A stretch of 64,000 bases of DNA, taken from positions 62,001 through 126,000 of the forward strand of contig NZ_JAEKEZ010000028.1 of NCBI RefSeq assembly GCF_016650815.1, read 5' to 3'. Both the position numbers and the translations under genes were made by a program. This stretch comes from Pseudomonas sp. TH31. GTDB lineage: Bacteria > Pseudomonadota > Gammaproteobacteria > Pseudomonadales > Pseudomonadaceae. Positions 45,479-53,638 of the stretch are shown in pieces. The notes under the pieces are model-generated. The model was not told where the DNA came from. It did not search any database and saw only the letters and a list, made by a program, of their open reading frames with translations. Position 1 is the stretch's first letter; the number at the start of each line of letters is the position of its first letter.

Positions 45479-48049
45479 ATGCGTATAGACCGTTTAACCA
45501 GCAAATTGCAGTTAGCTCTATCCGACGCCCAATCCCTGGCCGTTGGCCTCGATCATCCGGGCATTGAGCCCGCGCACTTGATGCAGGCCATGCTTGAACA
45601 ACAGGGTGGTTCGATCAAACCCCTGTTGATGCAAGTGGGTTTTGACGTCAACAGCCTGCGCAAAGAGCTGACCAAAGAGCTCGATCAACTACCGAAAATC
45701 CAGAACCCGACCGGCGACGTGAACATGTCGCAGGACTTGGCGCGCCTGCTCAACCAGGCCGATCGTCTGGCCCAGCAGAAGGGTGACCAGTTCATCTCCA
45801 GCGAACTGGTGTTGCTCGCCGCCATGGACGACAACAGCAAACTCGGCAAACTGCTGCTCGGCCAAGGCGTGAGCAAAAAAGCCCTGGAAAATGCGATCAA
45901 CAACCTGCGTGGCGGCGAAGCGGTCAACGACGCCAACCACGAAGAGTCGCGTCAGGCGCTGGATAAGTACACCGTCGACCTGACCAAGCGCGCCGAAGAA
46001 GGCAAGCTCGATCCGGTGATCGGCCGTGACGACGAGATTCGCCGGACCATTCAGGTGTTGCAGCGCCGTACCAAGAACAACCCGGTGCTGATCGGTGAGC
46101 CTGGCGTGGGTAAAACCGCCATCGCCGAAGGCCTGGCCCAGCGGATCATCAACGGCGAAGTGCCAGATGGCCTGAAAGGCAAACGGCTGTTGTCCCTGGA
46201 CATGGGCGCGCTGATTGCTGGCGCCAAATATCGCGGCGAGTTCGAGGAACGCCTCAAATCCCTGCTCAATGAGCTGTCGAAGCAGGAAGGGCAGATCATT
46301 CTGTTCATCGACGAACTGCACACCATGGTCGGCGCCGGTAAAGGCGAAGGCTCGATGGATGCCGGCAATATGCTCAAACCGGCATTGGCTCGTGGCGAGT
46401 TGCACTGCGTCGGCGCTACCACGCTCAACGAGTACCGCCAATATATAGAGAAGGACGCGGCCCTCGAGCGACGCTTCCAGAAAGTATTGGTGGAAGAGCC
46501 GAGTGAAGAAGACACCATCGCGATTCTGCGGGGCTTGAAAGAGCGCTACGAAGTTCACCATAAGGTGGCGATCACTGACGGTGCGATCATCGCGGCGGCC
46601 AAGCTCAGCCATCGCTACATCACTGACCGTCAGTTGCCGGACAAGGCGATCGACCTGATCGACGAGGCTGCCAGTCGCATCCGCATGGAAATCGACTCCA
46701 AGCCGGAAGTGCTCGACCGTCTGGAGCGTCGTCTGATTCAGTTGAAGGTGGAATCCCAGGCGCTGAAGAAAGAAAGCGACGAAGCGGCGATTAAACGCCT
46801 GGAAAAACTCCAGGAAGAAATCGCTCGGCTGGAACGTGAGTACTCGGACCTCGAAGAAATCTGGAACGCGGAAAAAGCCGAAGTCCAGGGTTCGGCGCAG
46901 ATCCAGCAGAAAATCGAGCAGTCCCGTCAGGAACTGGAAGCGGCCCGCCGCAAAGGTGACTTGAACCGCATGGCCGAGCTGCAATACGGGGTTATCCCGG
47001 ACCTGGAGCGCAGCCTGCAAATGGTCGACCAGCACGGCAAAAGCGAAAACCAGTTGCTGCGCAGCAAGGTGACTGAGGAAGAGATCGCCGAAGTCGTGTC
47101 GAAGTGGACCGGCATCCCGGTGTCGAAAATGCTTGAAGGCGAGCGCGACAAGCTGATGAAGATGGAAAGCCTGTTGCACCAACGTGTGATCGGCCAGGAC
47201 GAAGCGGTGATTGCGGTCTCCAACGCAGTGCGGCGTTCTCGTGCCGGGTTGTCCGACCCGAATCGCCCGAGCGGCTCATTCATGTTCCTCGGCCCGACCG
47301 GCGTCGGTAAAACCGAGCTGTGCAAGGCGCTGGCCGAATTCCTCTTTGATACTGAGGAGGCGATGATTCGCATCGATATGTCCGAGTTCATGGAGAAACA
47401 TTCCGTGGCTCGACTGATTGGCGCGCCACCAGGCTACGTAGGTTATGAAGAGGGCGGTTACCTGACCGAGGCGGTGCGTCGCAAGCCTTACTCGGTGATC
47501 CTCCTGGACGAGGTCGAGAAGGCCCACCCGGACGTCTTCAACATCTTGCTGCAAGTGCTCGAAGACGGCCGACTGACGGATAGCCATGGCCGTACGGTGG
47601 ATTTCAAAAACACCGTGATCGTCATGACCTCCAACCTGGGCTCGGTACAGATCCAGGAACTGGTCGGTGATCGTGAAGCCCAGCGCGCGGCAGTAATGGA
47701 TGCGATTTCCACGCACTTCCGGCCGGAGTTCATTAACCGGGTCGACGAAGTGGTGATCTTCGAGCCGTTGGCGCGGGATCAGATTGCGGGCATTACCGAG
47801 ATCCAGTTGGGTCGCCTACGCAGTCGCCTGACCGAGCGTGAGCTGAAACTGGAGCTCAGTCCTGAGGCGATGGATAAGTTGATCGCGGTGGGTTACGACC
47901 CGGTCTATGGCGCACGGCCGCTCAAACGAGCGATCCAGCGCTGGATCGAGAACCCGTTGGCGCAGTTGATTCTGTCCGGTCGTTTCCTGCCGGGCGAGAC
48001 GGCTGTCGGTCGTGTAGAAAACGACGAAATCGTTTTTCCTGAGCCGTAA
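45479..48049 (+). CDS. clpB: Chaperone ClpB (protein disaggregase)
   Basis: 856 residues. Clp N-terminal domain (1-145), first AAA+ domain with Walker A GEPGVGKT at 206, a coiled-coil middle domain (about 410-525, EEIARLEREYSDLEEIW), and second AAA+ domain with Walker A GPTGVGKT at 605. With DnaK it rescues aggregated proteins. AAGGAAGGTG precedes the ATG. Middle domain present and no ClpP-binding loop seen, so ClpB and not ClpA or ClpC. Confidence 0.97.
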   Translation: MRIDRLTSKLQLALSDAQSLAVGLDHPGIEPAHLMQAMLEQQGGSIKPLLMQVGFDVNSLRKELTKELDQLPKIQNPTGDVNMSQDLARLLNQADRLAQQKGDQFISSELVLLAAMDDNSKLGKLLLGQGVSKKALENAINNLRGGEAVNDANHEESRQALDKYTVDLTKRAEEGKLDPVIGRDDEIRRTIQVLQRRTKNNPVLIGEPGVGKTAIAEGLAQRIINGEVPDGLKGKRLLSLDMGALIAGAKYRGEFEERLKSLLNELSKQEGQIILFIDELHTMVGAGKGEGSMDAGNMLKPALARGELHCVGATTLNEYRQYIEKDAALERRFQKVLVEEPSEEDTIAILRGLKERYEVHHKVAITDGAIIAAAKLSHRYITDRQLPDKAIDLIDEAASRIRMEIDSKPEVLDRLERRLIQLKVESQALKKESDEAAIKRLEKLQEEIARLEREYSDLEEIWNAEKAEVQGSAQIQQKIEQSRQELEAARRKGDLNRMAELQYGVIPDLERSLQMVDQHGKSENQLLRSKVTEEEIAEVVSKWTGIPVSKMLEGERDKLMKMESLLHQRVIGQDEAVIAVSNAVRRSRAGLSDPNRPSGSFMFLGPTGVGKTELCKALAEFLFDTEEAMIRIDMSEFMEKHSVARLIGAPPGYVGYEEGGYLTEAVRRKPYSVILLDEVEKAHPDVFNILLQVLEDGRLTDSHGRTVDFKNTVIVMTSNLGSVQIQELVGDREAQRAAVMDAISTHFRPEFINRVDEVVIFEPLARDQIAGITEIQLGRLRSRLTERELKLELSPEAMDKLIAVGYDPVYGARPLKRAIQRWIENPLAQLILSGRFLPGETAVGRVENDEIVFPEP

Positions 48050-48065
48050 TGCCAGTGAAATAAAG

Positions 48066-48093
48066 AAGGCCTCGCATTGCGAGGCCTTTTTTT
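48066..48093 (+). terminator. Rho-independent terminator after clpB
   Basis: AAGGCCTCGC / GCGAGGCCTTTTTTT with loop ATT, 16 bases after the clpB stop. Confidence 0.92.
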
Positions 48094-48226
48094 CTCCAGG
48101 CTGTTGAACTCTAAGGAAAAGGCTTGTAAAGTGCGCCCCGCAGTAAGTCACCCGGAAGGGTTTCTGCTCCCCAAGCAGAAATCTGAAATAAGTTGCAAAT
48201 CATTAACTTGAATGCAATTTAGGGGG

Positions 48227-48254
48227 TTGACAGAGGTGCTTAAGATTGTAGAAT
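48227..48254 (+). promoter_or_regulatory. Strong sigma-70 promoter of the tRNA cluster
   Basis: TTGACA at 48227-48232 and TAGAAT at 48249-48254, 16 bases apart. GCGCGCCTC follows the -10 box, a GC-rich discriminator of the type found at ppGpp-controlled stable-RNA promoters. The AT-rich stretch upstream (48181-48220) could act as an UP element. About 80 bases of leader precede tRNA-Asn. Confidence 0.85.
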
Positions 48255-48340
48255 AGCGCGCCTCAGACACACGAACGCAGCGATGCGAACGGGTCGAAGA
48301 GATGCAGCAAGCTTCACCGTTGTAAATTGAAATATGTAGT

Positions 48341-48416
48341 TCCGTGATAGCTCAGTCGGTAGAGCAAATGACTGTTAATCATTGGGTCCCAGGTTCGAGT
48401 CCTGGTCACGGAGCCA
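48341..48416 (+). tRNA. tRNA-Asn (GTT)
   Basis: 76 bases including the encoded CCA. Acceptor stem TCCGTGA / TCACGGA, D-arm AGCTCAGTCGGTAGAGC, anticodon loop CTGTTAA (GTT), T-arm GGTTCGAGTCC. First gene of the tRNA cluster. Confidence 0.97.
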
Positions 48417-48425
48417 ATTTCAAAC

Positions 48426-48502
48426 CGGGGTATAGCGCAGTCCGGTAGCGCGCCTGCTTTGGGAGCAGGATGTCAGGAGTTCGAATCCCCTTACCCCGAC
48501 CA
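48426..48502 (+). tRNA. tRNA-Pro (TGG), copy 1
   Basis: 77 bases with encoded CCA. Acceptor stem CGGGGTA / TACCCCG, anticodon loop TTTGGGA (TGG), T-arm AGTTCGAATCC. Identical to the copy at 48679. Confidence 0.97.
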
Positions 48503-48507
48503 TTTTT

Positions 48508-48583
48508 GGGTCGTTAGCTCAGTTGGTAGAGCAGTTGGCTTTTAACCAATTGGTCGTAGGTTCGAATCCCACACGACCCACCA
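48508..48583 (+). tRNA. tRNA-Lys (TTT)
   Basis: 76 bases with encoded CCA. Acceptor stem GGGTCGT / ACGACCC, anticodon loop CTTTTAA (TTT), T-arm GGTTCGAATCC. Only five bases from the first tRNA-Pro. Confidence 0.97.
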
Positions 48584-48647
48584 TTTTTGAAACCAGTTAA
48601 CGCTGGAATCAGATCTTAAGATCAGAGGCCAAAAGCACTGATCGAAG

Positions 48648-48676
48648 AAGGCGACTTGTAAAGGTCGCCTTTTTTT
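48648..48676 (+). terminator. Terminator between tRNA-Lys and the second tRNA-Pro
   Basis: AAGGCGAC / GTCGCCTT stem with TTGTAAAG loop and a run of seven T, ending two bases before the next tRNA gene. Confidence 0.88.
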
Positions 48677-48678
48677 AC

Positions 48679-48755
48679 CGGGGTATAGCGCAGTCCGGTA
48701 GCGCGCCTGCTTTGGGAGCAGGATGTCAGGAGTTCGAATCCCCTTACCCCGACCA
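48679..48755 (+). tRNA. tRNA-Pro (TGG), copy 2
   Basis: 77 bases, identical in sequence to the copy at 48426-48502. It begins two bases after the T-run of a terminator, so no separate promoter fits in front of it. It is followed by its own terminator. Confidence 0.96.
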
Positions 48756-48759
48756 TATT

Positions 48760-48795
48760 AAAAATCCTCGTATCGAAAGATACGGGGATTTTTTT
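48760..48795 (+). terminator. Rho-independent terminator after the second tRNA-Pro
   Basis: AATCCTCGTATC / GATACGGGGATT stem with GAAA loop and a long T-run. Confidence 0.9.
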
Positions 48796-48905
48796 GTTCT
48801 CGGAAAAGTGAATCGGCTTCAAGTCATCGTACAACTTGCCGATAACGAGCCATCGGAGCGCAAACAGCGCCTCCCTCCCGCCCATAAAAAGAAAAGGCGC
48901 TCGTT

Positions 48906-50528
48906 ATGTTTCTTCGTCAGCTGAATATTGCTCCTCGTGCAGCGCTGGGTTTTGCCTTGATTGCGGTGCTGGTGGCATTGCTTGGGGTATTCGCACTGGG
49001 GCAGATGTCGAGCATTCGTGACAGCGAGGTGGCGGTGGAAAGCCAGTGGCTGCCGAGCATCCGTGGCGGCGATGAGATCCGCGAGATCATGCTGCGCATT
49101 CGCACCATTTCCCTGCGCATGGCTCTGGACCAGGACCCGAAGAATATTGCGCAGTACCGCAGCCAGATGGACACCGGGACAAGGAGCTGAGCGACAAGAT
49201 TGCCGCCTATGACACGTTGGTCACCACCGCTCAAGGCAAGCAGTTGTATGACCAATTCAAAAGCACCTTCGCCGCATACCGCTCGGGCATCGCCCAGTCG
49301 TTCACTCTGGCCGAGCAAGGTCGTCGGGATGAGTTGACTAAACTGCTGCTGGTGGACATGAAGACCGTGGTCGATGGTTCCGGCAAACAGCTCACTGACC
49401 TGGCAGATCTGTTCACCAAGCAAGTCGCCGCCGAAAGCCGGAATTCTGCCGCGCACTACGAAACCTCGCGGACGATCGTCAGCCTGTTCATCGCCCTGGC
49501 GGCGCTGGCCACCGTCGGTTTGGCGATGTTGCTGACTCGCAGCATCGTGCGTCCCCTGAATGAAGCCTTGAATGCTGCGCAAAACGTGGCCCGGGGCGAT
49601 CTCACCCATCCGATCCAGACCCATGGCAATGATGAAGTCAGCCGCTTGCTCAAGGCACTGGCAGCCATGCAGCAGAACCTGCGCGAAACCCTGCAAGGCA
49701 TCAGCGGTTCGGCCACCCAGCTGGCCACGGCGGCCGATGAGTTGAACGCGGTGACCCTCGACAGCACCCGGGCCTGCAACAGCAGAACAATGAAATCGAG
49801 CAGGCTGCCACCGCAGTCAACGAGATGAGCACTGCCGTGGAAGAAGTTGCACGCAACGCGGTCTCGACGTCCGACGCCACACGCCAGTCCAGCGAGTCGG
49901 CGCATCTGGGCCAGGAACGAGTCAGCGAAACCGCGAGCGCCATCAGCGCCCTCGCCAGCGATGTACAACACACGGGTGAATTGGTGCAGTCGCTGGCCAA
50001 TCAGTCCCAGGACATCGGCAAAGTGCTGGACGTGATTCGGGCCATCGCCGAGCAAACAAACCTGTTGGCGCTCAACGCTGCGATTGAAGCGGCACGGGCG
50101 GGGAGAGTGGCCGCGGTTTTGCGGTGGTGGCTGATGAAGTGCGTGCACTGGCGCATCGCACGCAGCAATCGACCCAGGAGATCGAGCAAATGGTCCAGGG
50201 CATGCGCAGCGGGTCGAGTCTTGCGCTCGACTCGATGCAAGCCAGCGCCTCTCGCGCCGCCAGCACGTTGGTCCTGGCCGAGCGTGCAGGTGAGGCCTTG
50301 CAGACCATCACCACCTCGGTGCACGAGATACACGAACGAAACCTGGTGATTGCCAGCGCGGCCGAAGAACAGGCGCAAGTGGCGCGGGAAGTCGATCGTA
50401 ACCTGGTGAATATCCGTGACCTGTCGGTGCGCTCTGCCGCTGGCGCCGATCAGACCAGCGCCTCCAGTCATGAACTGTCCAAACTGGCCAATGCACTGCA
50501 AGGCATGGTGCAACGCTTTCGGGTGTAA
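48906..50528 (+). CDS. Methyl-accepting chemotaxis protein (three single-base frameshifts in this sequence)
   Basis: A chemoreceptor of about 541 residues after correction. First membrane helix near residues 12-32 (LGFALIAVLVALLGVFALGQ), a periplasmic four-helix-bundle-like domain (about 33-190), second helix near 195-215, a HAMP domain and the cytoplasmic signalling rod with hairpin tip IAEQTNLLALNAAIEA. Breaks lie at 49174-49178 (ACCGGG, one C too few), 49770-49772 (GGG, one G too few) and 50100-50103 (GGGG, one G too few). Repair restores MDTRDKELSDK, STRGLQQQNNEIEQ and AGESGRGFAVVADEVR. The ligand cannot be told. From memory P. aeruginosa has a different gene beside these tRNAs, so this looks accessory. 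Confidence 0.85.
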
Positions 50529-50539
50529 TTCTCCAGACG

Positions 50540-50569
50540 AAAAAAGCCCCGCTTATCTAAAGCGGGGCG
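50540..50569 (-). terminator. Rho-independent terminator of ndh
   Basis: Stem GCCCCGCTT / AAGCGGGGC; the T-run is on the minus strand, so it ends transcripts coming from ndh. On the plus strand it could only act weakly on the chemoreceptor gene. Confidence 0.75.
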
Positions 50570-50610
50570 AGATTCGGTAAGACACCCATCTGCAGGTTGA
50601 TGAGTAAAAA

Positions 50611-50702
50611 ATGTGGGAGCGAGCCTGCTCGCGAAGAGGGATTAACATTCAATAAATGAGCTGAATGTCAGACCGCTTTCGCGAGCAGGCTCGCTCCTAC
50701 AG
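50611..50702. repeat. REP pair (REPIN), GAGC-type
   Basis: ATGTGGGAGCGAGCCTGCTC and an inverted copy with GAGCAGGCTCGCTCCTACA, spacer about 45 bases, between converging chemoreceptor and ndh genes. Confidence 0.9.
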
Positions 50703-50712
50703 TGGATCTGCA

Positions 50713-52011
50713 TCAGTGAAGTTTCAATCGCGGCTCAGTCCCGCGCCCAATCTTGCTACCGAGCATCAACATCGCCGTACGAAATGCGCCATACAGTGCC
50801 ATCTGGTGCATCCGGTACAACGACACGTAAAACATCCGCGCCAGCCAGCCTTCCAGCATCACGCTGCCGGTGAGGTTGCCCATCAAGTTACCCACAGCCG
50901 AAAAACGCGACAGCGAGATCAGCGAGCCGTAGTCGGTGTACTTGTACTCCGGCAATGTTTTACCTTCGATCCGCAGCTTCAGCGATTTGGCCAGCAACGA
51001 CGCCTGTTGATGCGCGGCCTGGGCCCGTGGCGGTACGTTGCGGTCGGTGCCCGGTTGCGGGCAAGCGGCGCAGTCTCCGAAGGCGAAGATGTTCTCGTCG
51101 CGGGTGGTTTGCAGGGTCGCCAGCACTTGCAGCTGATTGATGCGGTTGGTTTCCAGGCCATCGATGTCCTTGAGGAAACCCGGTGCACGAATCCCGGCAG
51201 CCCAGACTTTCAGGCTGGCGTTGATCACTTTGCCATCTGCAGTGATCAGGCTGTCGGCGGTGACTTCACTGACCGCCGCATTGGTCATGACGTTGACCCC
51301 GAGTTTCTCCAGGGTTTTATGCACAGGCCCGCCGATACGTTCCGGCAGGGCTGGCAGTACCCGGGGCCCGGCTTCAATCAGGGTAATGTGCATGTTTTCC
51401 GGTTTGATCCGGTCCAGACCGTAGGCCGCCAATTCATGGGCGGCATTGTGCAGTTCTGCGGCCAGCTCGACGCCAGTGGCCCCGGCGCCGACGATGGCCA
51501 CGCTGATTTGCTCCACGACATCCGTTTGCCCGGCATGGGCGCGCAGGTAGTGGTTGAGCAATTGCTGATGGAAGCGCTCGGCCTGTTTGCGGGTGTCGAG
51601 GAACAGACAATGTTGCGCCGCGCCCTGGGTGCCGAAATCGTTGGTGGTACTGCCGACGGCAATCACCAGCGAGTCGTAACCCAGTTCACGGGCCGGTACC
51701 AGTTCCACGCCGGCGTCGTCGTAGGTGGCGGCCAGCTGGATTTTTTTCTGTGCGCGATCGAGCCCGCTCATGCGCCCCAGCTGGAACTCAAAGTGGTTCC
51801 ATTTGGCCTGGGCAACATAGTTGAGTTCGTCTTCGGAAGAGTTCAGCGACCCGGCCGCCACTTCGTGCAACAGCGGTTTCCAGATATGGGTCAGGTTCGC
51901 GTCGACCAGCATCACACTGGCCGTGCCGCGCTTGCCCAGAGTCTTACCCAGACGGGTAGCCAACTCCAGACCGCCGGCGCCGCCGCCAACGATGACAATA
52001 CGATGAGTCAT
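50713..52011 (-). CDS. ndh: Type II NADH dehydrogenase
   Basis: 432 residues. Non-proton-pumping NADH:quinone oxidoreductase at the inner face of the membrane. FAD site VIVGGGAGGLELATRLG at the N-terminus, NAD site VAIVGAGATGVELAAEL near residue 176, and the second FAD motif ENIFAFGDCAA near 310. The C-terminal part (about 375-432) has the amphipathic and hydrophobic stretches that bind the membrane. The ATG at 52009-52011 is chosen because the FAD motif follows four residues later. Confidence 0.94.
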   Translation of the reverse strand: MTHRIVIVGGGAGGLELATRLGKTLGKRGTASVMLVDANLTHIWKPLLHEVAAGSLNSSEDELNYVAQAKWNHFEFQLGRMSGLDRAQKKIQLAATYDDAGVELVPARELGYDSLVIAVGSTTNDFGTQGAAQHCLFLDTRKQAERFHQQLLNHYLRAHAGQTDVVEQISVAIVGAGATGVELAAELHNAAHELAAYGLDRIKPENMHITLIEAGPRVLPALPERIGGPVHKTLEKLGVNVMTNAAVSEVTADSLITADGKVINASLKVWAAGIRAPGFLKDIDGLETNRINQLQVLATLQTTRDENIFAFGDCAACPQPGTDRNVPPRAQAAHQQASLLAKSLKLRIEGKTLPEYKYTDYGSLISLSRFSAVGNLMGNLTGSVMLEGWLARMFYVSLYRMHQMALYGAFRTAMLMLGSKIGRGTEPRLKLH

Positions 52012-52071
52012 GGGGATATCTCGCAAGGCTAAAAGAAATCGGTGCAATCACCCGAGCGAGCGCGAAGCGGC

Positions 52072-52245
52072 TCATAGCGTCAGGTAACTGATCAGTCGGC
52101 TCAACAGGCCCAAACCAATGGTCACTGCCAGCACCACCACCAGGAGCATCCACGGCCGAAATGGCCGGCGCTCGACTTGGTGCTGAGACAAGTGCAGGTA
52201 CTCTTCGACATGCTTCTGGTCGTCGGGGTTCAGGCGGCTGGTCAT
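52072..52245 (-). CDS. Small DUF3094 membrane protein
   Basis: 57 residues: a polar N-terminus (MTSRLNPDDQKHVEEYLHLS) and one C-terminal membrane helix (WMLLVVVLAVTIGLGLLSRL). It matches the DUF3094 family of small gamma-proteobacterial proteins. Function unknown. It lies 60 bases upstream of ndh on the same strand; the same pairing is found in P. aeruginosa, so a role beside NADH dehydrogenase at the membrane is possible but unproven. Confidence 0.8.
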   Translation of the reverse strand: MTSRLNPDDQKHVEEYLHLSQHQVERRPFRPWMLLVVVLAVTIGLGLLSRLISYLTL

Positions 52246-52299
52246 ATAAGGCCTCGTCAGGGGTAGACGTTGCTGAATGAATAGAAGCTACAGGCAGAT

Positions 52300-52827
52300 T
52301 TAACGAACGTTGAACGGAGCATAGCCGCTGTCCGGGATGGGTTCGACACTCACCGTATCGGCCAGTCGAATGATTCCACTTTGTATCACCCGGGCAGTGA
52401 TTCCGCCATGGCCGCGAATGGCCTGGAAGGTCCCGGGGCCGAGGTTGTTTTGCAGGCGTACGCAAGGTTGGCACCAGCCGGTGGTTTCGAAAATCGCCTG
52501 GCCGATTTTGAAGCGACGTCCCTTCAGGCTGAACAGGTTGATACCGCTGATAGCGAGGTTGCGCCGCAATTCATCAGGTCGCAGCGGTTTATCGTCCGGG
52601 CGCCCCATCAGCGAACTGATCACGGCCAGATGTTCCCACTGAATCAGTGTCACTTGCCGCGCATTGCGTACGCCGGGGCGGGCGCGATCACCGGTCAGGC
52701 CGGACTCGAGTCGCGCTTCCACGGCATCCAGTTCGATCATCGGCATGTGAGGCTCCGGGCGCACACCGATCCAGCAAACGCGACCTTGTTGCGGCACTTC
52801 GGCAATCAATTCCTGCAGCGGGCTCAC
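52300..52827 (-). CDS. MOSC-domain protein
   Basis: 175 residues. The MOSC (molybdenum cofactor sulphurase C-terminal) core is visible: a conserved cysteine in TGWCQPCVRL and GHGGITARVIQSG near the end, with LRRNLAISGINLFSLKG before it. Family members act on molybdenum cofactor or use it to reduce N-hydroxylated compounds; the substrate here is unknown. The start is GTG at 52825-52827, overlapping the TGA of the upstream gene, so the two are coupled. Confidence 0.85.
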   Translation of the reverse strand: MSPLQELIAEVPQQGRVCWIGVRPEPHMPMIELDAVEARLESGLTGDRARPGVRNARQVTLIQWEHLAVISSLMGRPDDKPLRPDELRRNLAISGINLFSLKGRRFKIGQAIFETTGWCQPCVRLQNNLGPGTFQAIRGHGGITARVIQSGIIRLADTVSVEPIPDSGYAPFNVR

Positions 52828-53448
52828 AGGCTGATCCCGACATCGAAGACGATGCTGCGTCCCAGGTTGCTGCGCAGGAAATCCGGGGCATCCGGATGGG
52901 CGAACAGCACGCGGGCGAACGTCGGGCCGACCAGCGACAACGAGCGCCAGCCCTGGCGCAGGTATTCGGTGGGCGGGGGAAGTGGCTGTTCAGGTCCAGC
53001 ACTTCGCGCTTGAGGCTGGCGAAGGCGATGATGTCCAGCTCCCCCAGGTCCATGCCGCGCTCTTTGTAGTTGTGAGCTTTTTGCGCAAGGTCGGCGCCAG
53101 TCTCAGCAAGAACTCATTGGCCGGAATGCGCCGTGGCTTGGCTTCGCGGCGCACCAGCGAACTCAGGGAAAACGCGCTGCGTCGACGTTGCAGTTCGTCG
53201 CGCCATTCGTCGTTGAGGCGTCGGCCTTCGTCGAGCACGAAAAACACCTCGAAACTGGCATCCCGAAACAACACATCCGGCGGCTCACCGGCCGGGGCGA
53301 ACTCGTCGGCGCGATAGGGAATGTTCAAGCCTTGCAGCAGGCGTTGGCAGACCCAACGCTCACGCTCCCATTTGCGGGCATTGGACAGGAACGCGTTGGC
53401 TTGCTCGGCCGCGATGGTCAGCAGGCGTAAATAATCTGAGTCATCCAT
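52824..53448 (-). CDS. DUF1780 protein (two single-base frameshifts in this sequence)
   Basis: After correction 208 residues, starting MDDSDYLRLLTIAAEQANAF. The middle part (PPDVLFRDASFEVFFVLDEG) has the look of a nuclease-like or adaptor alpha/beta fold, but I know no function. Breaks lie at 53078-53082 (TTTTT, one T too few) and 52975-52979 (GGGGG, one G too few). Repair restores LRKKAHNYKERGMDLGELD and LNSHFPPPTEYLRQG and an end in GRSIVFDVGISL. It overlaps the MOSC gene by the GTGA junction. Confidence 0.82.
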
Positions 53449-53638
53449 AGGCCCAAGCTTAGCGTTCAAATGCGACAAGCAGAAAGCTTTGCATCGACAA
53501 AGGGTCGCAATGGTCGAGTAGCCTTCATTGGTGTCTGGCGCGTGAAGCTTTTTTTGACTTCGTCGCCTGATGTTTCCAGGTCGCTATCCGTTTGACCTTT
53601 TCTGTATCTTCTCCCAGGTGAATGGTCCTGGAGGCTTC

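Noticed and set aside
48341..48755. Integrated element at the tRNA cluster
   Set aside because: No integrase, no partial tRNA duplication acting as an attachment site and no boundary could be found; only the full second tRNA-Pro is present.
48906..50528. Chemoreceptor, DUF4105, DUF1780, thiO and DUF2845 as true pseudogenes
   Set aside because: Every break is a one-base loss in a homopolymer, and no second kind of damage (substitution stops, large deletions) is seen. Sequencing error is simpler.
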